Shown one piece after another: positions 6,451 to 13,973 of a DNA stretch of 14,551 bases. The stretch is taken from assembly GCA_041627475.1 (NCBI GenBank), contig JBFKQZ010000053.1, forward strand, positions 1 to 14,551, written 5' to 3'. The notes under the pieces were generated by a model, which did not search any database, was not told the origin of the DNA, and saw only the letters and a list, made by a program, of their open reading frames with translations. The DNA is from JBFGFG01 sp041627475 (GTDB lineage Bacteria > Actinomycetota > Nitriliruptoria > Nitriliruptorales > Nitriliruptoraceae). The number at the start of each line of letters is the position of its first letter. The first letter of the stretch is position 1. Made by a program: the position numbers and the translations under genes.

Positions 6451-9379
6451 GCAGGCGGTCGCGGTCCTCGGCGGTCAGCGGGCGGTACAGCCGCCGGCTG
6501 GGGTCCCAGCGGTGGGCGCCCTCGAGCGGCAGTCCCTGCGCCCGCAGCGCCCCGCGTCGCGGGCGGTACCACGTGGTCGTCTCGACGTCGTCCACGACCC
6601 GTAGCACCGCCGGGACGTGCCCGGGTGCGAGCCGGTTGGCCAGGATGCGACCGCAGCCCTCGAGGTCCAGCTCACGCCCCTCGACGAGCGTGACCGCGAC
6701 CACGAGGACGTCGCGGTCCCCGCGGCCGGGCAGCCCGTACGCCACGGCGAGGTCGACCGCCGGACAGTGCATCGCCGCGTCCTCGACGGCGTTCAGCGGC
6801 ACGCGACCGGCCGTGGTCCGCACGGCCGACGCGACGGAGCCCACCAGCCAGTGCACGCCGTCGGCGTCGATCCGGAACAGGTCACCCGTCGAGCGCCACG
6901 CGTCGCCCGGGGCCAGGACGCTGCGCAACGGACTCGTGTCCGAGGGCCGCGCACCGCTGGCCTCCCGCGCGAGCAGCAGGCCGACCTCGTCGACGTCGGC
7001 GCGACGCGCGAGGCCGTCCTCGCCGAGCACGAGCTGCTTGTGTTCGAGGTCGTAGCGGACGACGGCCACGTCCACCGAGCCCGGGAGCGGCCGCCCCTTC
7101 GCGCCGACGCGGCGGCCGTCGACGTTGGCCAGCACGGCCTGCCCCTCGGTCGAGGCGTAGAACTCCAGCACCTGCGCCGGGGCGAACCGCTCGGTCACGC
7201 GTCGCCAGACGCTCACCGGCATGCCGCTGCCGAGGAAGAGGCGGATCGGGTGGTGGGCCTCGCGCGGGTCGTGCGGGGCGTTGACGAGGTCGCGGCAGAG
7301 CGTCCACGTGTAGGCCACGACCGTGACGCCGTACCGCCGCACCTCCTCCCAGAACGTCGTCGGGTCGAACTGGTCCGTCAGGGCCAGTCGCGCCCCGCCG
7401 GCGACGGCACCGCCGACCGCCGTCAGGATCCCCGAGGGGTGGTGCAGCGGCGTGATGCCGTAGACCGTGTCCGAGGCCGACAGCGACGCGGCGCTGGCGG
7501 TGCCGAACGCGGACAGCGCCCAGCGGCGGTTCGTGATCCGGTTGGCGCGGACGTCCTCGCCCGCGCCGGTGAACAGCACGAAGGCGAGGTCCGCGGCCCG
7601 GCCGGCGTCGGGGCGGTACCACTCGGGCACCACCACGGCCTCGGGGTCGATGCGCTCCATGTCGACGACGCCACGGCCGAGGTCGCGCTCCTGGCCGCCA
7701 CCACCGAGCACGTAGACGGGCAGGTCGACGGCGGCGGTCACGACGTCGATGTGCTCGGGGTCGCAGATGACCCGGTCGGCGCCGCCGATCTCGACCTCCC
7801 GCGCGACGTCACCGTCCGGTCGCAGCAGCACGGCGACGGCCCCGAGGCGGTTGAGCGCGGCGACCAGCGCGAGGCCGGAGGGGCGCGTCCCCATCATCAC
7901 GGCGACGTGTTCGCCCTGCCGGACACCGAGCGACAGCAGGCCGCGCACGACGGCGTCGATCCGGCGCCCGGCCTCCACGTACGTGTAGCCGCGCCCCTCG
8001 AAGAGGAAGAACGTCTGCTCCGGGTGCTCGTCGACCTGCTCCGCGAGGAGGCGACCGAGCGAGACGCGGGTGTTCGCGTCGACTCGGGAGAGGCGCAGCA
8101 CCTGCGGCAGCGTGTCCGCCGCCGCCTCGGCGAGCTCGGTGGCCTGCCCGAGCGCGCGTGCCGCCGCCCCGACGACGCCACGGGCGAGGTCGAGCCCGAG
8201 CCCACCCGCGAGCGACACGGCCTGCAGTGCGTCCGGGAGGTGGTCGTCGGTCGGGGTCGTGACGTCGCGCAGGGGCACGACGCCCTCCGGCAGCGGGCCG
8301 TTGCCCGCCTGGTGGTGGAACCAGTCGGCCACGGTCGGCCACGTGTCCTCGGTCGCCCGGCTGCCGACGACGAGGCCGAAGTGCCCGGTCCGCAGCTCGA
8401 TCTCCATGACGTCCGCGCCGGGCGCGGCCCGGCCGATGCCGCGCACCCCGGCGGGCGGCGCGAGCTCGTCGCGGTCGCCGATGAACGCCAGCACGGGCAC
8501 CTTGAGATCGGCCAGCGTCACCATCCGGCCGCCGATCTCGAAGCCGCCCGAGAGCATCCGGTTGTGCCGGAGGAACTGCTCGGCGAAGTCGGCGAGCGCC
8601 GGCCCCGGCCAGGCGACGAACCCCTCGCCGTCGAGGAAGCGCCGCTGGGGCTCGCGGTCGAGCAGCGACTCGCGGTCGTGCAGCTGGCGGATGAAGTCGA
8701 TGCGGGCCCGCACCGTCTTGACCGGGTCGAACATCTTGAAGACGGTGCTCGTCATCCACCCCGGTGCGCCGGTCGACTCGAAGAGCCCCCGGGCGACGCG
8801 CGAGACCAGCGGCAGCAGGTCGTCCACGGGCAGACCGAACGGGATGCCGCTGTGGACGTCGACGGGGCTGCCGAAGGTGACGACCGACGCGATCCCCTCC
8901 GACCGCCGGTAGGCAGCGACCTGGTAGCAGAACATCCCACCCTGGGAGTAGCCCGCGAGGTGGACGTCGCGACCGGTCCGCTCGACGAGGTGGTCGACCG
9001 CGGCGCTCACCGACTCGACGTGGTCGGCGAGGGTGCGGTGGATCCCGCCCTCGGTGTGTTCGGGGCTGCCGAAGTCGATGACCCACGGGTCGATGTCACG
9101 TGCGTGCAGGGCGGCGACGGCCGAGGTGGTCGGCGAGACGTCCCACACCTCCGCGGTGAGCATGAGCGGCGGCACGAGCAGTACGACCGGCGCCTCCGCC
9201 GGGACGGCCTCCGGGAAGTAGTGGCGCAGGTCGCCGATGCCGGCGCGGTGGACCACCTCGTACGGGGAGGGCTCGGTGTCGGTGCGCAGCCCGCCGAAGC
9301 GCGCCACCTCGAGACCGTTCACGACCGTGGCGCCGAGGCGCCCGACCGCGCGTCGCAGGCTCGACGGACCGATTGCCAC
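6443..9379 (-). CDS. Alpha/beta-hydrolase fused to an acyl-CoA synthetase-like (AMP-binding) domain
   Basis: Fusion of 978 aa, similar in order and size to a long actinobacterial 'acyl-CoA synthetase' family. The N-terminal half (about 40-360) is an alpha/beta hydrolase related to PHA synthase: nucleophile motif GYSQGG with Ser145 (PhaC uses Cys), acid in GDRDELAPP (Asp304 likely), and His333 in TGHFG. A linker of about 75 residues follows. The C-terminal half (about 435-978) has the adenylate-forming fold: YASTEG (741-746), STGDLFRID (830-838), and a FATP-like tail. Two motifs are eroded. The phosphate-binding loop, normally SGTTGxPK, reads FTGAGEDVRANR (603-614), and the C-terminal Lys region reads TTTWYRPRRGALR (934-946) with no Lys. 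Ligase activity is therefore in doubt. Function is probably in lipid metabolism. Start GTG at 9379 has GAGGAGG 5 nt upstream. Confidence 0.85.
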   Translation of the reverse strand: MAIGPSSLRRAVGRLGATVVNGLEVARFGGLRTDTEPSPYEVVHRAGIGDLRHYFPEAVPAEAPVVLLVPPLMLTAEVWDVSPTTSAVAALHARDIDPWVIDFGSPEHTEGGIHRTLADHVESVSAAVDHLVERTGRDVHLAGYSQGGMFCYQVAAYRRSEGIASVVTFGSPVDVHSGIPFGLPVDDLLPLVSRVARGLFESTGAPGWMTSTVFKMFDPVKTVRARIDFIRQLHDRESLLDREPQRRFLDGEGFVAWPGPALADFAEQFLRHNRMLSGGFEIGGRMVTLADLKVPVLAFIGDRDELAPPAGVRGIGRAAPGADVMEIELRTGHFGLVVGSRATEDTWPTVADWFHHQAGNGPLPEGVVPLRDVTTPTDDHLPDALQAVSLAGGLGLDLARGVVGAAARALGQATELAEAAADTLPQVLRLSRVDANTRVSLGRLLAEQVDEHPEQTFFLFEGRGYTYVEAGRRIDAVVRGLLSLGVRQGEHVAVMMGTRPSGLALVAALNRLGAVAVLLRPDGDVAREVEIGGADRVICDPEHIDVVTAAVDLPVYVLGGGGQERDLGRGVVDMERIDPEAVVVPEWYRPDAGRAADLAFVLFTGAGEDVRANRITNRRWALSAFGTASAASLSASDTVYGITPLHHPSGILTAVGGAVAGGARLALTDQFDPTTFWEEVRRYGVTVVAYTWTLCRDLVNAPHDPREAHHPIRLFLGSGMPVSVWRRVTERFAPAQVLEFYASTEGQAVLANVDGRRVGAKGRPLPGSVDVAVVRYDLEHKQLVLGEDGLARRADVDEVGLLLAREASGARPSDTSPLRSVLAPGDAWRSTGDLFRIDADGVHWLVGSVASAVRTTAGRVPLNAVEDAAMHCPAVDLAVAYGLPGRGDRDVLVVAVTLVEGRELDLEGCGRILANRLAPGHVPAVLRVVDDVETTTWYRPRRGALRAQGLPLEGAHRWDPSRRLYRPLTAEDRDRLLG

Positions 9380-9404
9380 TCCCGCCTCCTCGTGGGCGTC
9401 GGCG

Positions 9405-9410
9405 AGGCTA
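9405..9410 (-). promoter_or_regulatory. Candidate -10 element of the hydrolase/ligase fusion gene
   Basis: TAGCCT on the minus strand fits TANNNT and lies 25 nt upstream of the GTG start, leaving room for GAGGAGG in a short leader. It is about 36 bp from a divergent candidate -10 for the next gene, so the two promoters would be back to back. No good -35 is seen. Confidence 0.35.
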
Positions 9411-9446
9411 CTGGCGGACGGCCGCTGCCTCGGTCGCGGGGCTGCC

Positions 9447-9452
9447 TACGGT
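9447..9452 (+). promoter_or_regulatory. Candidate -10 element of the DUF429 gene
   Basis: TACGGT fits TANNNT. Transcription would start near 9459, just before AGGAGG (9464-9469) and the GTG at 9475. The -35 region is weak. The site lies in the 95-nt divergent spacer 9380-9474. Confidence 0.35.
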
Positions 9453-9474
9453 CGCCCCCGACGAGGAGGTCGGC

Positions 9475-10149
9475 GTGCGCGTGCTGGGTCTCGACGCCTG
9501 TCGACGTGGCTGGGCCGGCGTGCTCCTCGACGACGACGGCCGGACCAGCGGTCGCTTCCTCACCGACCTGACCGGGCTCGACGACCTGGACGTCGACGGG
9601 ATCGGCCTCGACATCCCGCTCGGGCTCGCCGATGCGCAGGTCAGGGCCGCGGACCTGGAGGCGAAGGCCCTGCTTGGGCCACGTCGCTCGTCGGTGTTCA
9701 TGACGCCGGTCCGGGCCGCGTTCGACGCGGCCTCGCACGCCGAGGCCTCCGCGACGAACCGCGAGCGGACGGGCAAGGGCATCTCGATCCAGGCCTGGGG
9801 CCTGCGCGAGAAGGTCCTGGCCGCCGACGCCTGGGCACGCACCACGCACCACCGCCACTGGGAGGTCCATCCCGAGGTCGCCTTCCTGCTCCTCCGGGGC
9901 GGCCGGCCCTGCGACCATCCGAAGACGACATGGGCCGGCCAGCAGGAGCGACGCGCCGCCCTCGCAGCGGCCGGCGTCGCCCTGGACGACGTCGGCGAGG
10001 TCGGGGCGCTCGCGGCGGCCGACGACGTGCTCGACGCGGCCGCGGTCGCGTGGTCGACCCGGCGCCTGGTCCGCGGTGAGGGACGGTCCTGGCCCGACCC
10101 CCCGGAGCGCTACGCGGACTGGCCGCACCCGGTCGCCATCTTCGCCTGA
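9475..10149 (+). CDS. DUF429 family protein (predicted RNase H-like fold)
   Basis: Soluble protein of 224 aa. It shows the DUF429 pattern: GLDACRRGWAGV (5-16) with Asp7, IGLDIPLGL (43-51) with Asp46, the family block GPRRSSVFMTPVR (68-80), GKGIS (100-104), EVHPE (130-134), and an acidic C-terminal helix AADDVLDAAAVAW (181-193). Asp7, Asp46, Glu130 and Asp187 could form an RNase H-like acidic cluster. The family is predicted to be nuclease-like, but a biochemical role is not established to my knowledge. Start GTG 9475 is chosen because AGGAGG ends 5 nt before it and the conserved first strand begins at once; GTG 9481 is the alternative. The open frame continues upstream to 9373, but that part overlaps the neighbour's start and lacks family similarity. 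Confidence 0.82.
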   Translation: MRVLGLDACRRGWAGVLLDDDGRTSGRFLTDLTGLDDLDVDGIGLDIPLGLADAQVRAADLEAKALLGPRRSSVFMTPVRAAFDAASHAEASATNRERTGKGISIQAWGLREKVLAADAWARTTHHRHWEVHPEVAFLLLRGGRPCDHPKTTWAGQQERRAALAAAGVALDDVGEVGALAAADDVLDAAAVAWSTRRLVRGEGRSWPDPPERYADWPHPVAIFA

Positions 10150-10180
10150 GGCCGTGCACTGACCGACCGGCCGGGCCGAA

Positions 10181-10263
10181 GGGCAGGAGCAGGCACCGGG
10201 GACGGCGAAGTCCCCCACGACGGACGCTGCCCTCCTCCCGTGTCCGGCGCCACCGGGTGCCGG
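10181..10263 (+). promoter_or_regulatory. Structured spacer upstream of the secreted metzincin-like gene
   Basis: The 141-nt gap 10150-10290 contains several inverted repeats: GGGCAG (10181-10186) with CTGCCC (10227-10232), enclosing GGGGAC/GTCCCC (10198-10203 and 10210-10215, loop GGCGAA); then CCGGCGCC/GGTGCCGG (10244-10251 and 10256-10263, loop ACCG, one G-U pair). The first may end the DUF429 transcript, or all may be part of a leader. The whole gap has no TA dinucleotide, so it has no TANNNT -10. The gene may depend on readthrough or on another sigma factor. I recognise no known riboswitch. Confidence 0.4.
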
Positions 10264-10290
10264 CAGGGCGGTCCACGGAAGAGACGACCG

Positions 10291-11550
10291 ATGCACCGGT
10301 TCGCGAAGCTCGCGACACCCCTGCTCGCCGCCGGCCTGATGGCGGGCTCGCTGCTCAGTGTCGCTGCGGTCACCGCCGACGGCGCCGAGCACGGCCCGTG
10401 GCTCGGCGACGACCTGCCGGCGATCTGCGAGGCGGAGATGGACGCCACGCTGGAGGACGGGACGGCCAACCCCGCGTACTGGTACGCCAACAGCGACCTC
10501 GCCGAGTGCCACCACATGGCGACGGCGATGAACGGTCTCGACGACCCGGTCGTCGACGTGCTGATCGTCGCGCCGGCCTCCCCGGGCGTCGAGCGCGACC
10601 TGCGCATCACGCGCCAGTCGCTGGAGATGTGGGACGCCGGCATCGACGTCGTCGCCGAGCAGCTCGGGATGACGTGGCTCGCCGAGGGCTTCGAGATCCG
10701 CGTCTCGGTGGCGGGCGTCGAGTACCTCGACGTCGAGGACCCGGTGAACCCCGCGGCGTTCTACGACCCCGAGATCGTCGTGGTCGTGACCAACCCCGTC
10801 GGCGGCATCGGCATCGGCATCGACCCGGTCGACTTCGCGGGCGACTTCGGGATCGGCAACGGCCAGGTGCCGTGCTCGCCGGTCGAGGACCCGATGAGCT
10901 ACTCGTCGTGGCAGGCCCTGCCCGGCTTCGACGACCACCACGGCCAGGACTTCGGGACCTACGTGGCGTCCGACTGCGGCGACAACATCGGCGGCAACGT
11001 CTGCTTCGCGGTCAACGGCGCGATCGACCCGACCCCGGGGCAGGGCCCGCTGGAGGACTTCTTCCCGCTGTTCGACCTCGTCAGCCACGAGGTCGGCCAC
11101 TGCCTCACGATCGGCCACGTCGGTGACGGCGCCGAGGGCTCGTGGTCCAAGGTGCCGACCGACGACATCATGGCCTACGACGACGACCCGGCCGAGCGCA
11201 ACAAGTGCGTGTCGACGCTCAACGTCGTGGGCATCGCGACCGCGATGGCGCACTACCTCGACGTGGACGGCGACGGCGTCGCCGGCACCGACGACGACAT
11301 CATGATGACGCTGCCCAACGACCCGGTGACCGACGACGGCCGCCCGTTCGTCGTCCACCGACCGGCTGACCAGTACTACGCCTCGACGACCGGCTGGCCG
11401 TGGGACTGCCCGCAGCCGGACCTCGGCCTCGTGCCGGGCGAGCGCACGGACTTCCGCGTCCAGCCCGAGTGGGACCCGCGCGACGCCGACACCCGCGAGG
11501 ACTTCGACCGGGCCCGGTTCCGCTACGAGGCCACCGGCGGCAACGGCTGA
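10291..11550 (+). CDS. Secreted metzincin-like zinc metalloprotease with calcium-loop motif
   Basis: Predicted exported protease of 419 aa; substrate unknown. Residues 1-31 form a signal peptide (LATPLLAAGLMAGSLLSVAAV core). The zinc site is HEVGHCLTIGH at 266-276: His266, His270 and His276 match the three metzincin ligands and Glu267 the base, but the usual Gly at position 8 of HExxHxxGxxH is Thr273. A Met-turn follows as DDIMAY (291-296) with Met294, at a typical distance. DVDGDGVAGTDDD (324-336) resembles an EF-hand or dockerin-type calcium loop. Several cysteines are present, consistent with an extracellular protein. Start ATG 10291 has GGAAGAG 7 nt upstream and places the signal peptide at the N-terminus; the open frame extends 17 codons further but would spoil the signal. 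I do not recognise a named family. A strong hairpin terminator follows. Confidence 0.8.
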   Translation: MHRFAKLATPLLAAGLMAGSLLSVAAVTADGAEHGPWLGDDLPAICEAEMDATLEDGTANPAYWYANSDLAECHHMATAMNGLDDPVVDVLIVAPASPGVERDLRITRQSLEMWDAGIDVVAEQLGMTWLAEGFEIRVSVAGVEYLDVEDPVNPAAFYDPEIVVVVTNPVGGIGIGIDPVDFAGDFGIGNGQVPCSPVEDPMSYSSWQALPGFDDHHGQDFGTYVASDCGDNIGGNVCFAVNGAIDPTPGQGPLEDFFPLFDLVSHEVGHCLTIGHVGDGAEGSWSKVPTDDIMAYDDDPAERNKCVSTLNVVGIATAMAHYLDVDGDGVAGTDDDIMMTLPNDPVTDDGRPFVVHRPADQYYASTTGWPWDCPQPDLGLVPGERTDFRVQPEWDPRDADTREDFDRARFRYEATGGNG

Positions 11551-11561
11551 CCCACGCACCT

Positions 11562-11597
11562 GACGACGGCCCCCCGGTCCTCCCGGGGGCCGTCGTC
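11562..11597 (+). terminator. Strong GC-rich hairpin terminator
   Basis: GACGACGGCCCCC (11562-11574) and GGGGGCCGTCGTC (11585-11597) form a perfect 13-bp stem with a 10-nt loop, starting 11 nt after the protease stop codon. No T-run follows, which is common in actinobacterial terminators. It separates the protease from the kinase gene. Confidence 0.75.
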
Positions 11598-11625
11598 GTG
11601 CCGGGGCCAGCGCCCGTGGTGGCCG

Positions 11626-11631
11626 TACAGT
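11626..11631 (+). promoter_or_regulatory. Candidate -10 element of the histidine kinase gene
   Basis: TACAGT fits TANNNT and lies between the upstream terminator and the ATG at 11658. A transcript from here would carry about a 20-nt leader. The -35 is not recognisable. Confidence 0.35.
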
Positions 11632-11657
11632 CGTACGTCGCGCCGCCGACAGGTGCG

Positions 11658-13718
11658 ATGCCAGTCATCACCGACCGGTGTGTCGTCGACCACAAGACTG
11701 ACGTGCCCCCCTCCACCCCCTCCCGCCACGAGACCGCACGACCCGCCGCAGCACCCCCCGGTGACCGCTGGCCGGCGACGAGCCGCCAGCTCGCCGGCCT
11801 CGCCGCGGGTGTGACGGTCCTCGTCGTGGTGCCGGTGGCCGACCTCCCGTTCGGACCGGGGGCCTGGGCGGCGCTCGTCCTGGCGATCCTGCTCTTCGGG
11901 GCCGGGCAGCGCCCGGCGGTGGTCCAGCTGTTCGAGCGGGTCGGCGGGGTCGTTGCCTCGGCGCTCGTGACCCTGCTCGCGATCGGCACCGGCGGGACCG
12001 CGAGCCCGTTCCTCGACATGTACGGGATCGTGCTCGTCTACAGCGCGATCCTGATGAGCTGGCGACGTCTCGCCTTCGACGTCACGGTCGTCACGCTCGG
12101 CGCCGTCGTCGTCGGCCAGGTCGGCGCCGCGGACGCGCGCTACTACGCCGACCTGCTGGCTGACCTGCCGGTCTGGGTGATCGTGGCCGCCGTGGCCGGG
12201 GGGCTCAGCCGTCGCCTGGCCGCGGCCGCGCAGCGCCAGCGCGCCGACGCGGCACTGGTCACTGCGGCCGACACCGCGCTCATCACCACGGACGCCGAGG
12301 GGCGCGTCCGCAGCTGGAACCCGGCCGCGACCCGCCTCTACGGCGTGCGACAGGACGACGCCGTCGGCACGCACATCGCCGAGGTCGTGGGGTCGCCGCC
12401 CGACGACCCGTCCCGGAACGAGACGGGCCAGCTGGAGCGGATCCGCTACGGGACGCTGCACCACCACCGCGACGGCACGCCGATCGTCGTCGAGGTCACG
12501 GCGTGGCCCGTGCCGACGCCCGACAGTGGCGAGGCGATGGGCATGATGGTCCGCGACATCACGTCGCACCGGGCGACCGACGTGCAGCTGCGGCTCCAGC
12601 AGGAGCGCTTCCGCGTCTTCGCCGAGCAGGCGAGCGGCGTGGTCTACCGCTACGAGGTCGGTCCGCAGCCCCGACTGACGTTCCTGAGCCCGCGCATGCG
12701 GGACCTGCTCGGGCTCGACCCCCACGCGGTCCAGGCCGACCCGATGAGGGTGCTGTCGCGCATCCACCCCGACGACGGCGTCCCCTTCGACCCCGCCACC
12801 GGGACGGGCCGCTTCGACGAGGGCGTGCACGTCTACCGCATCCAGCACGCCGACGGGGCGTGGGTGTGGGTCGAGGACCACCACAGGCCCGAACGCGACC
12901 AGTCCGGCCGCATCGTGGCGAGCCAGGGGATCCTCTACGACGTCTCGGCCCGCAAGCAGCTGGAACAGGCACGCGAGCAGGCCCTGGTCGACGCCCGGGA
13001 GACGGCCCAGCAGCTCGAGCGGACGACGCTGGCGCAGACGGTCTTCCTGCGCTCCGTCTCGCACCAGCTGCGGACCCCGATGACCCTCGTGCGCGGGTTC
13101 GCCACGACGCTGCGCCGCCGTGGGGACGAGCTCGACACCGACACCCGCGACATGCTCGTGCAGCGGCTGCTGGACGGGATCGAGCGACTCGACGACCACC
13201 TCTCGGACCTGCTGGACATGCAGGCCGACGACGACGAGTCCGTCCTCCAGCGGGTCGAGGACGTCGACCTCGCGGCGTTGTGCTTCGACGCCGTGGCGGC
13301 CGTGGACACCAACGAGCACCGTGTCGCCGTCGCGACGACCCGCGGCGAGGTCCGCGGCGACCGCCGCCAGCTGGCCCGCGCCATCACGGCCCTGGTCCGC
13401 AACGCCGTCCAGCACACGCCCGCGGCGACGAACGTGGCGGTCGAGATGCACGTCGACGAGGACACCGTCCGCGTCCGCGTCCGCGACGACGGCCCGGGCG
13501 TCGACGAGGAGATCATCGACCGGGTCTTCGAGCCCTTCGTGCAGGGCCGCGCGGCGGCGACCGCGCACGCCCCCGGCACCGGCATCGGCCTGACGTTCGT
13601 CCGGCAGATGGCGCTGCGACACGGCGGGAGCGTGACCTGCACCCGCCTGGAACCCGCCGGGTCGCAGTTCGACCTCGTCCTGCCGCTGGCCAGGGACGCA
13701 GCGCACGTCTCGGGCTGA
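11658..13718 (+). CDS. Membrane PAS-PAS sensor histidine kinase
   Basis: Two-component sensor of 686 aa. Order: a polar N-terminus (1-44); a membrane domain with about five hydrophobic segments (45-185); PAS 1 (about 197-303) ending in VRDITSHR; PAS 2 (about 317-432) of the PAS-3 type, with RIHPDD (368-373) and a WVEDHHRPERDQSGRI block; HisKA (about 455-525) with SHQLRTP around phospho-acceptor His469; and an HATPase with N box RNAVQHT (Asn582), G1 DDGPG (610-614) and G2 GTGIGL (640-645). The residue after the His is Gln470 rather than the common Glu. The signal sensed is unknown. There is no response regulator in view, so it is an orphan or its partner is elsewhere. Start ATG 11658 has a weak AGG nearby; GTG 11703, with an equally open frame, is a real alternative and would drop 15 polar residues. 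Confidence 0.88.
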   Translation: MPVITDRCVVDHKTDVPPSTPSRHETARPAAAPPGDRWPATSRQLAGLAAGVTVLVVVPVADLPFGPGAWAALVLAILLFGAGQRPAVVQLFERVGGVVASALVTLLAIGTGGTASPFLDMYGIVLVYSAILMSWRRLAFDVTVVTLGAVVVGQVGAADARYYADLLADLPVWVIVAAVAGGLSRRLAAAAQRQRADAALVTAADTALITTDAEGRVRSWNPAATRLYGVRQDDAVGTHIAEVVGSPPDDPSRNETGQLERIRYGTLHHHRDGTPIVVEVTAWPVPTPDSGEAMGMMVRDITSHRATDVQLRLQQERFRVFAEQASGVVYRYEVGPQPRLTFLSPRMRDLLGLDPHAVQADPMRVLSRIHPDDGVPFDPATGTGRFDEGVHVYRIQHADGAWVWVEDHHRPERDQSGRIVASQGILYDVSARKQLEQAREQALVDARETAQQLERTTLAQTVFLRSVSHQLRTPMTLVRGFATTLRRRGDELDTDTRDMLVQRLLDGIERLDDHLSDLLDMQADDDESVLQRVEDVDLAALCFDAVAAVDTNEHRVAVATTRGEVRGDRRQLARAITALVRNAVQHTPAATNVAVEMHVDEDTVRVRVRDDGPGVDEEIIDRVFEPFVQGRAAATAHAPGTGIGLTFVRQMALRHGGSVTCTRLEPAGSQFDLVLPLARDAAHVSG

Positions 13719-13722
13719 CCCC

Positions 13723-13751
13723 TGTCGGAATCGCGGTCGGTGCCCTACCCT
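13723..13751 (+). promoter_or_regulatory. Promoter of the RNase R-like gene leader
   Basis: TGTCGG (13723-13728) and TACCCT (13746-13751) are 17 nt apart and resemble an actinobacterial sigma-70 promoter. It begins 5 nt after the kinase stop codon. Transcription would start near 13758, about 230 nt before the downstream start codon. Confidence 0.5.
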
Positions 13752-13767
13752 GCGTGACGTGACCTGA

Positions 13768-13912
13768 CCGGGCTGCGATCGGATGCGGCCTGCACAGCGA
13801 GGCCGTTGGCAACGGCCCCGGGACCGACGGCCGTAGCGCGCCGCCCCATCCCGCCGCCCGCCTGACACCGGGCCGCCTCCGATCCCGAGTGCTGGACCGA
13901 ACCCCAGCCCGG
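13768..13912 (+). ncRNA. Candidate structured leader RNA, nested helices
   Basis: Non-coding stretch with collinear helices. Outer: CCGGGCTG (13768-13775) with CAGCCCGG (13905-13912), 8 bp. Middle: GATCGGA (13777-13783) with TCCGATC (13878-13884), 7 bp. Continuing after one T-C mismatch: GCGGCC (13785-13790) with GGCCGC (13871-13876), extendable by two pairs. Inside are a hairpin GGCCGTT/AACGGCC (13801-13817, loop GGC) and a weaker arm CGGGA/TCCCG (13819-13853). A 20-nt bulge (13885-13904) lies on the 3' side; GGACCGA occurs there and again at 13821-13827. It could be a cis-regulatory leader or a small RNA. I match it to no known RNA family. High GC makes chance pairing common, so confidence is moderate. 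Confidence 0.4.
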
Positions 13913-13918
13913 ATCCCC

Positions 13919-13973
13919 GCGCACGAGCACGTGCGCAGACCTTCCTCATGTGAACGAGCGCCCACAGCGGCGC
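13919..13973 (+). promoter_or_regulatory. Two further hairpins abutting the ribosome-binding site
   Basis: GCGCAC/GTGCGC (13919-13924 and 13931-13936, loop GAGCAC) and GCGCC/GGCGC (13958-13962 and 13969-13973, loop CACAGC) are perfect stems. The second ends directly against AGGAG (13974-13978). The intervening CTTCCTC (13941-13947) could pair weakly with the AGGA of the ribosome-binding site. The layout suggests control of translation initiation. Confidence 0.35.

Noticed and set aside
6617..9571. 984-codon open frame on the plus strand
   Set aside because: It is antisense to the hydrolase/ligase fusion, whose motifs are clear; this frame shows no recognisable motif.
10181..10263. Cyclic-di-AMP (ydaO-type) riboswitch before a secreted enzyme
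   Set aside because: Such riboswitches often precede actinobacterial secreted wall enzymes, but the characteristic conserved core blocks are not seen here.
13768..13912. Structured leader as RNase P RNA, SRP RNA, tmRNA or a known riboswitch
   Set aside because: None of the conserved sequence blocks of these RNAs that I know is present, and the size does not fit RNase P RNA or tmRNA.
11523..13949. 808-codon open frame on the minus strand
   Set aside because: It is antisense to the histidine kinase; composition bias only.
13948..13953. Minimal ATG-TGA start-stop in the leader of the RNase R-like gene
   Set aside because: No ribosome-binding site precedes it; a 2-codon match is expected by chance. 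It could matter only if ribosome profiling showed occupancy.
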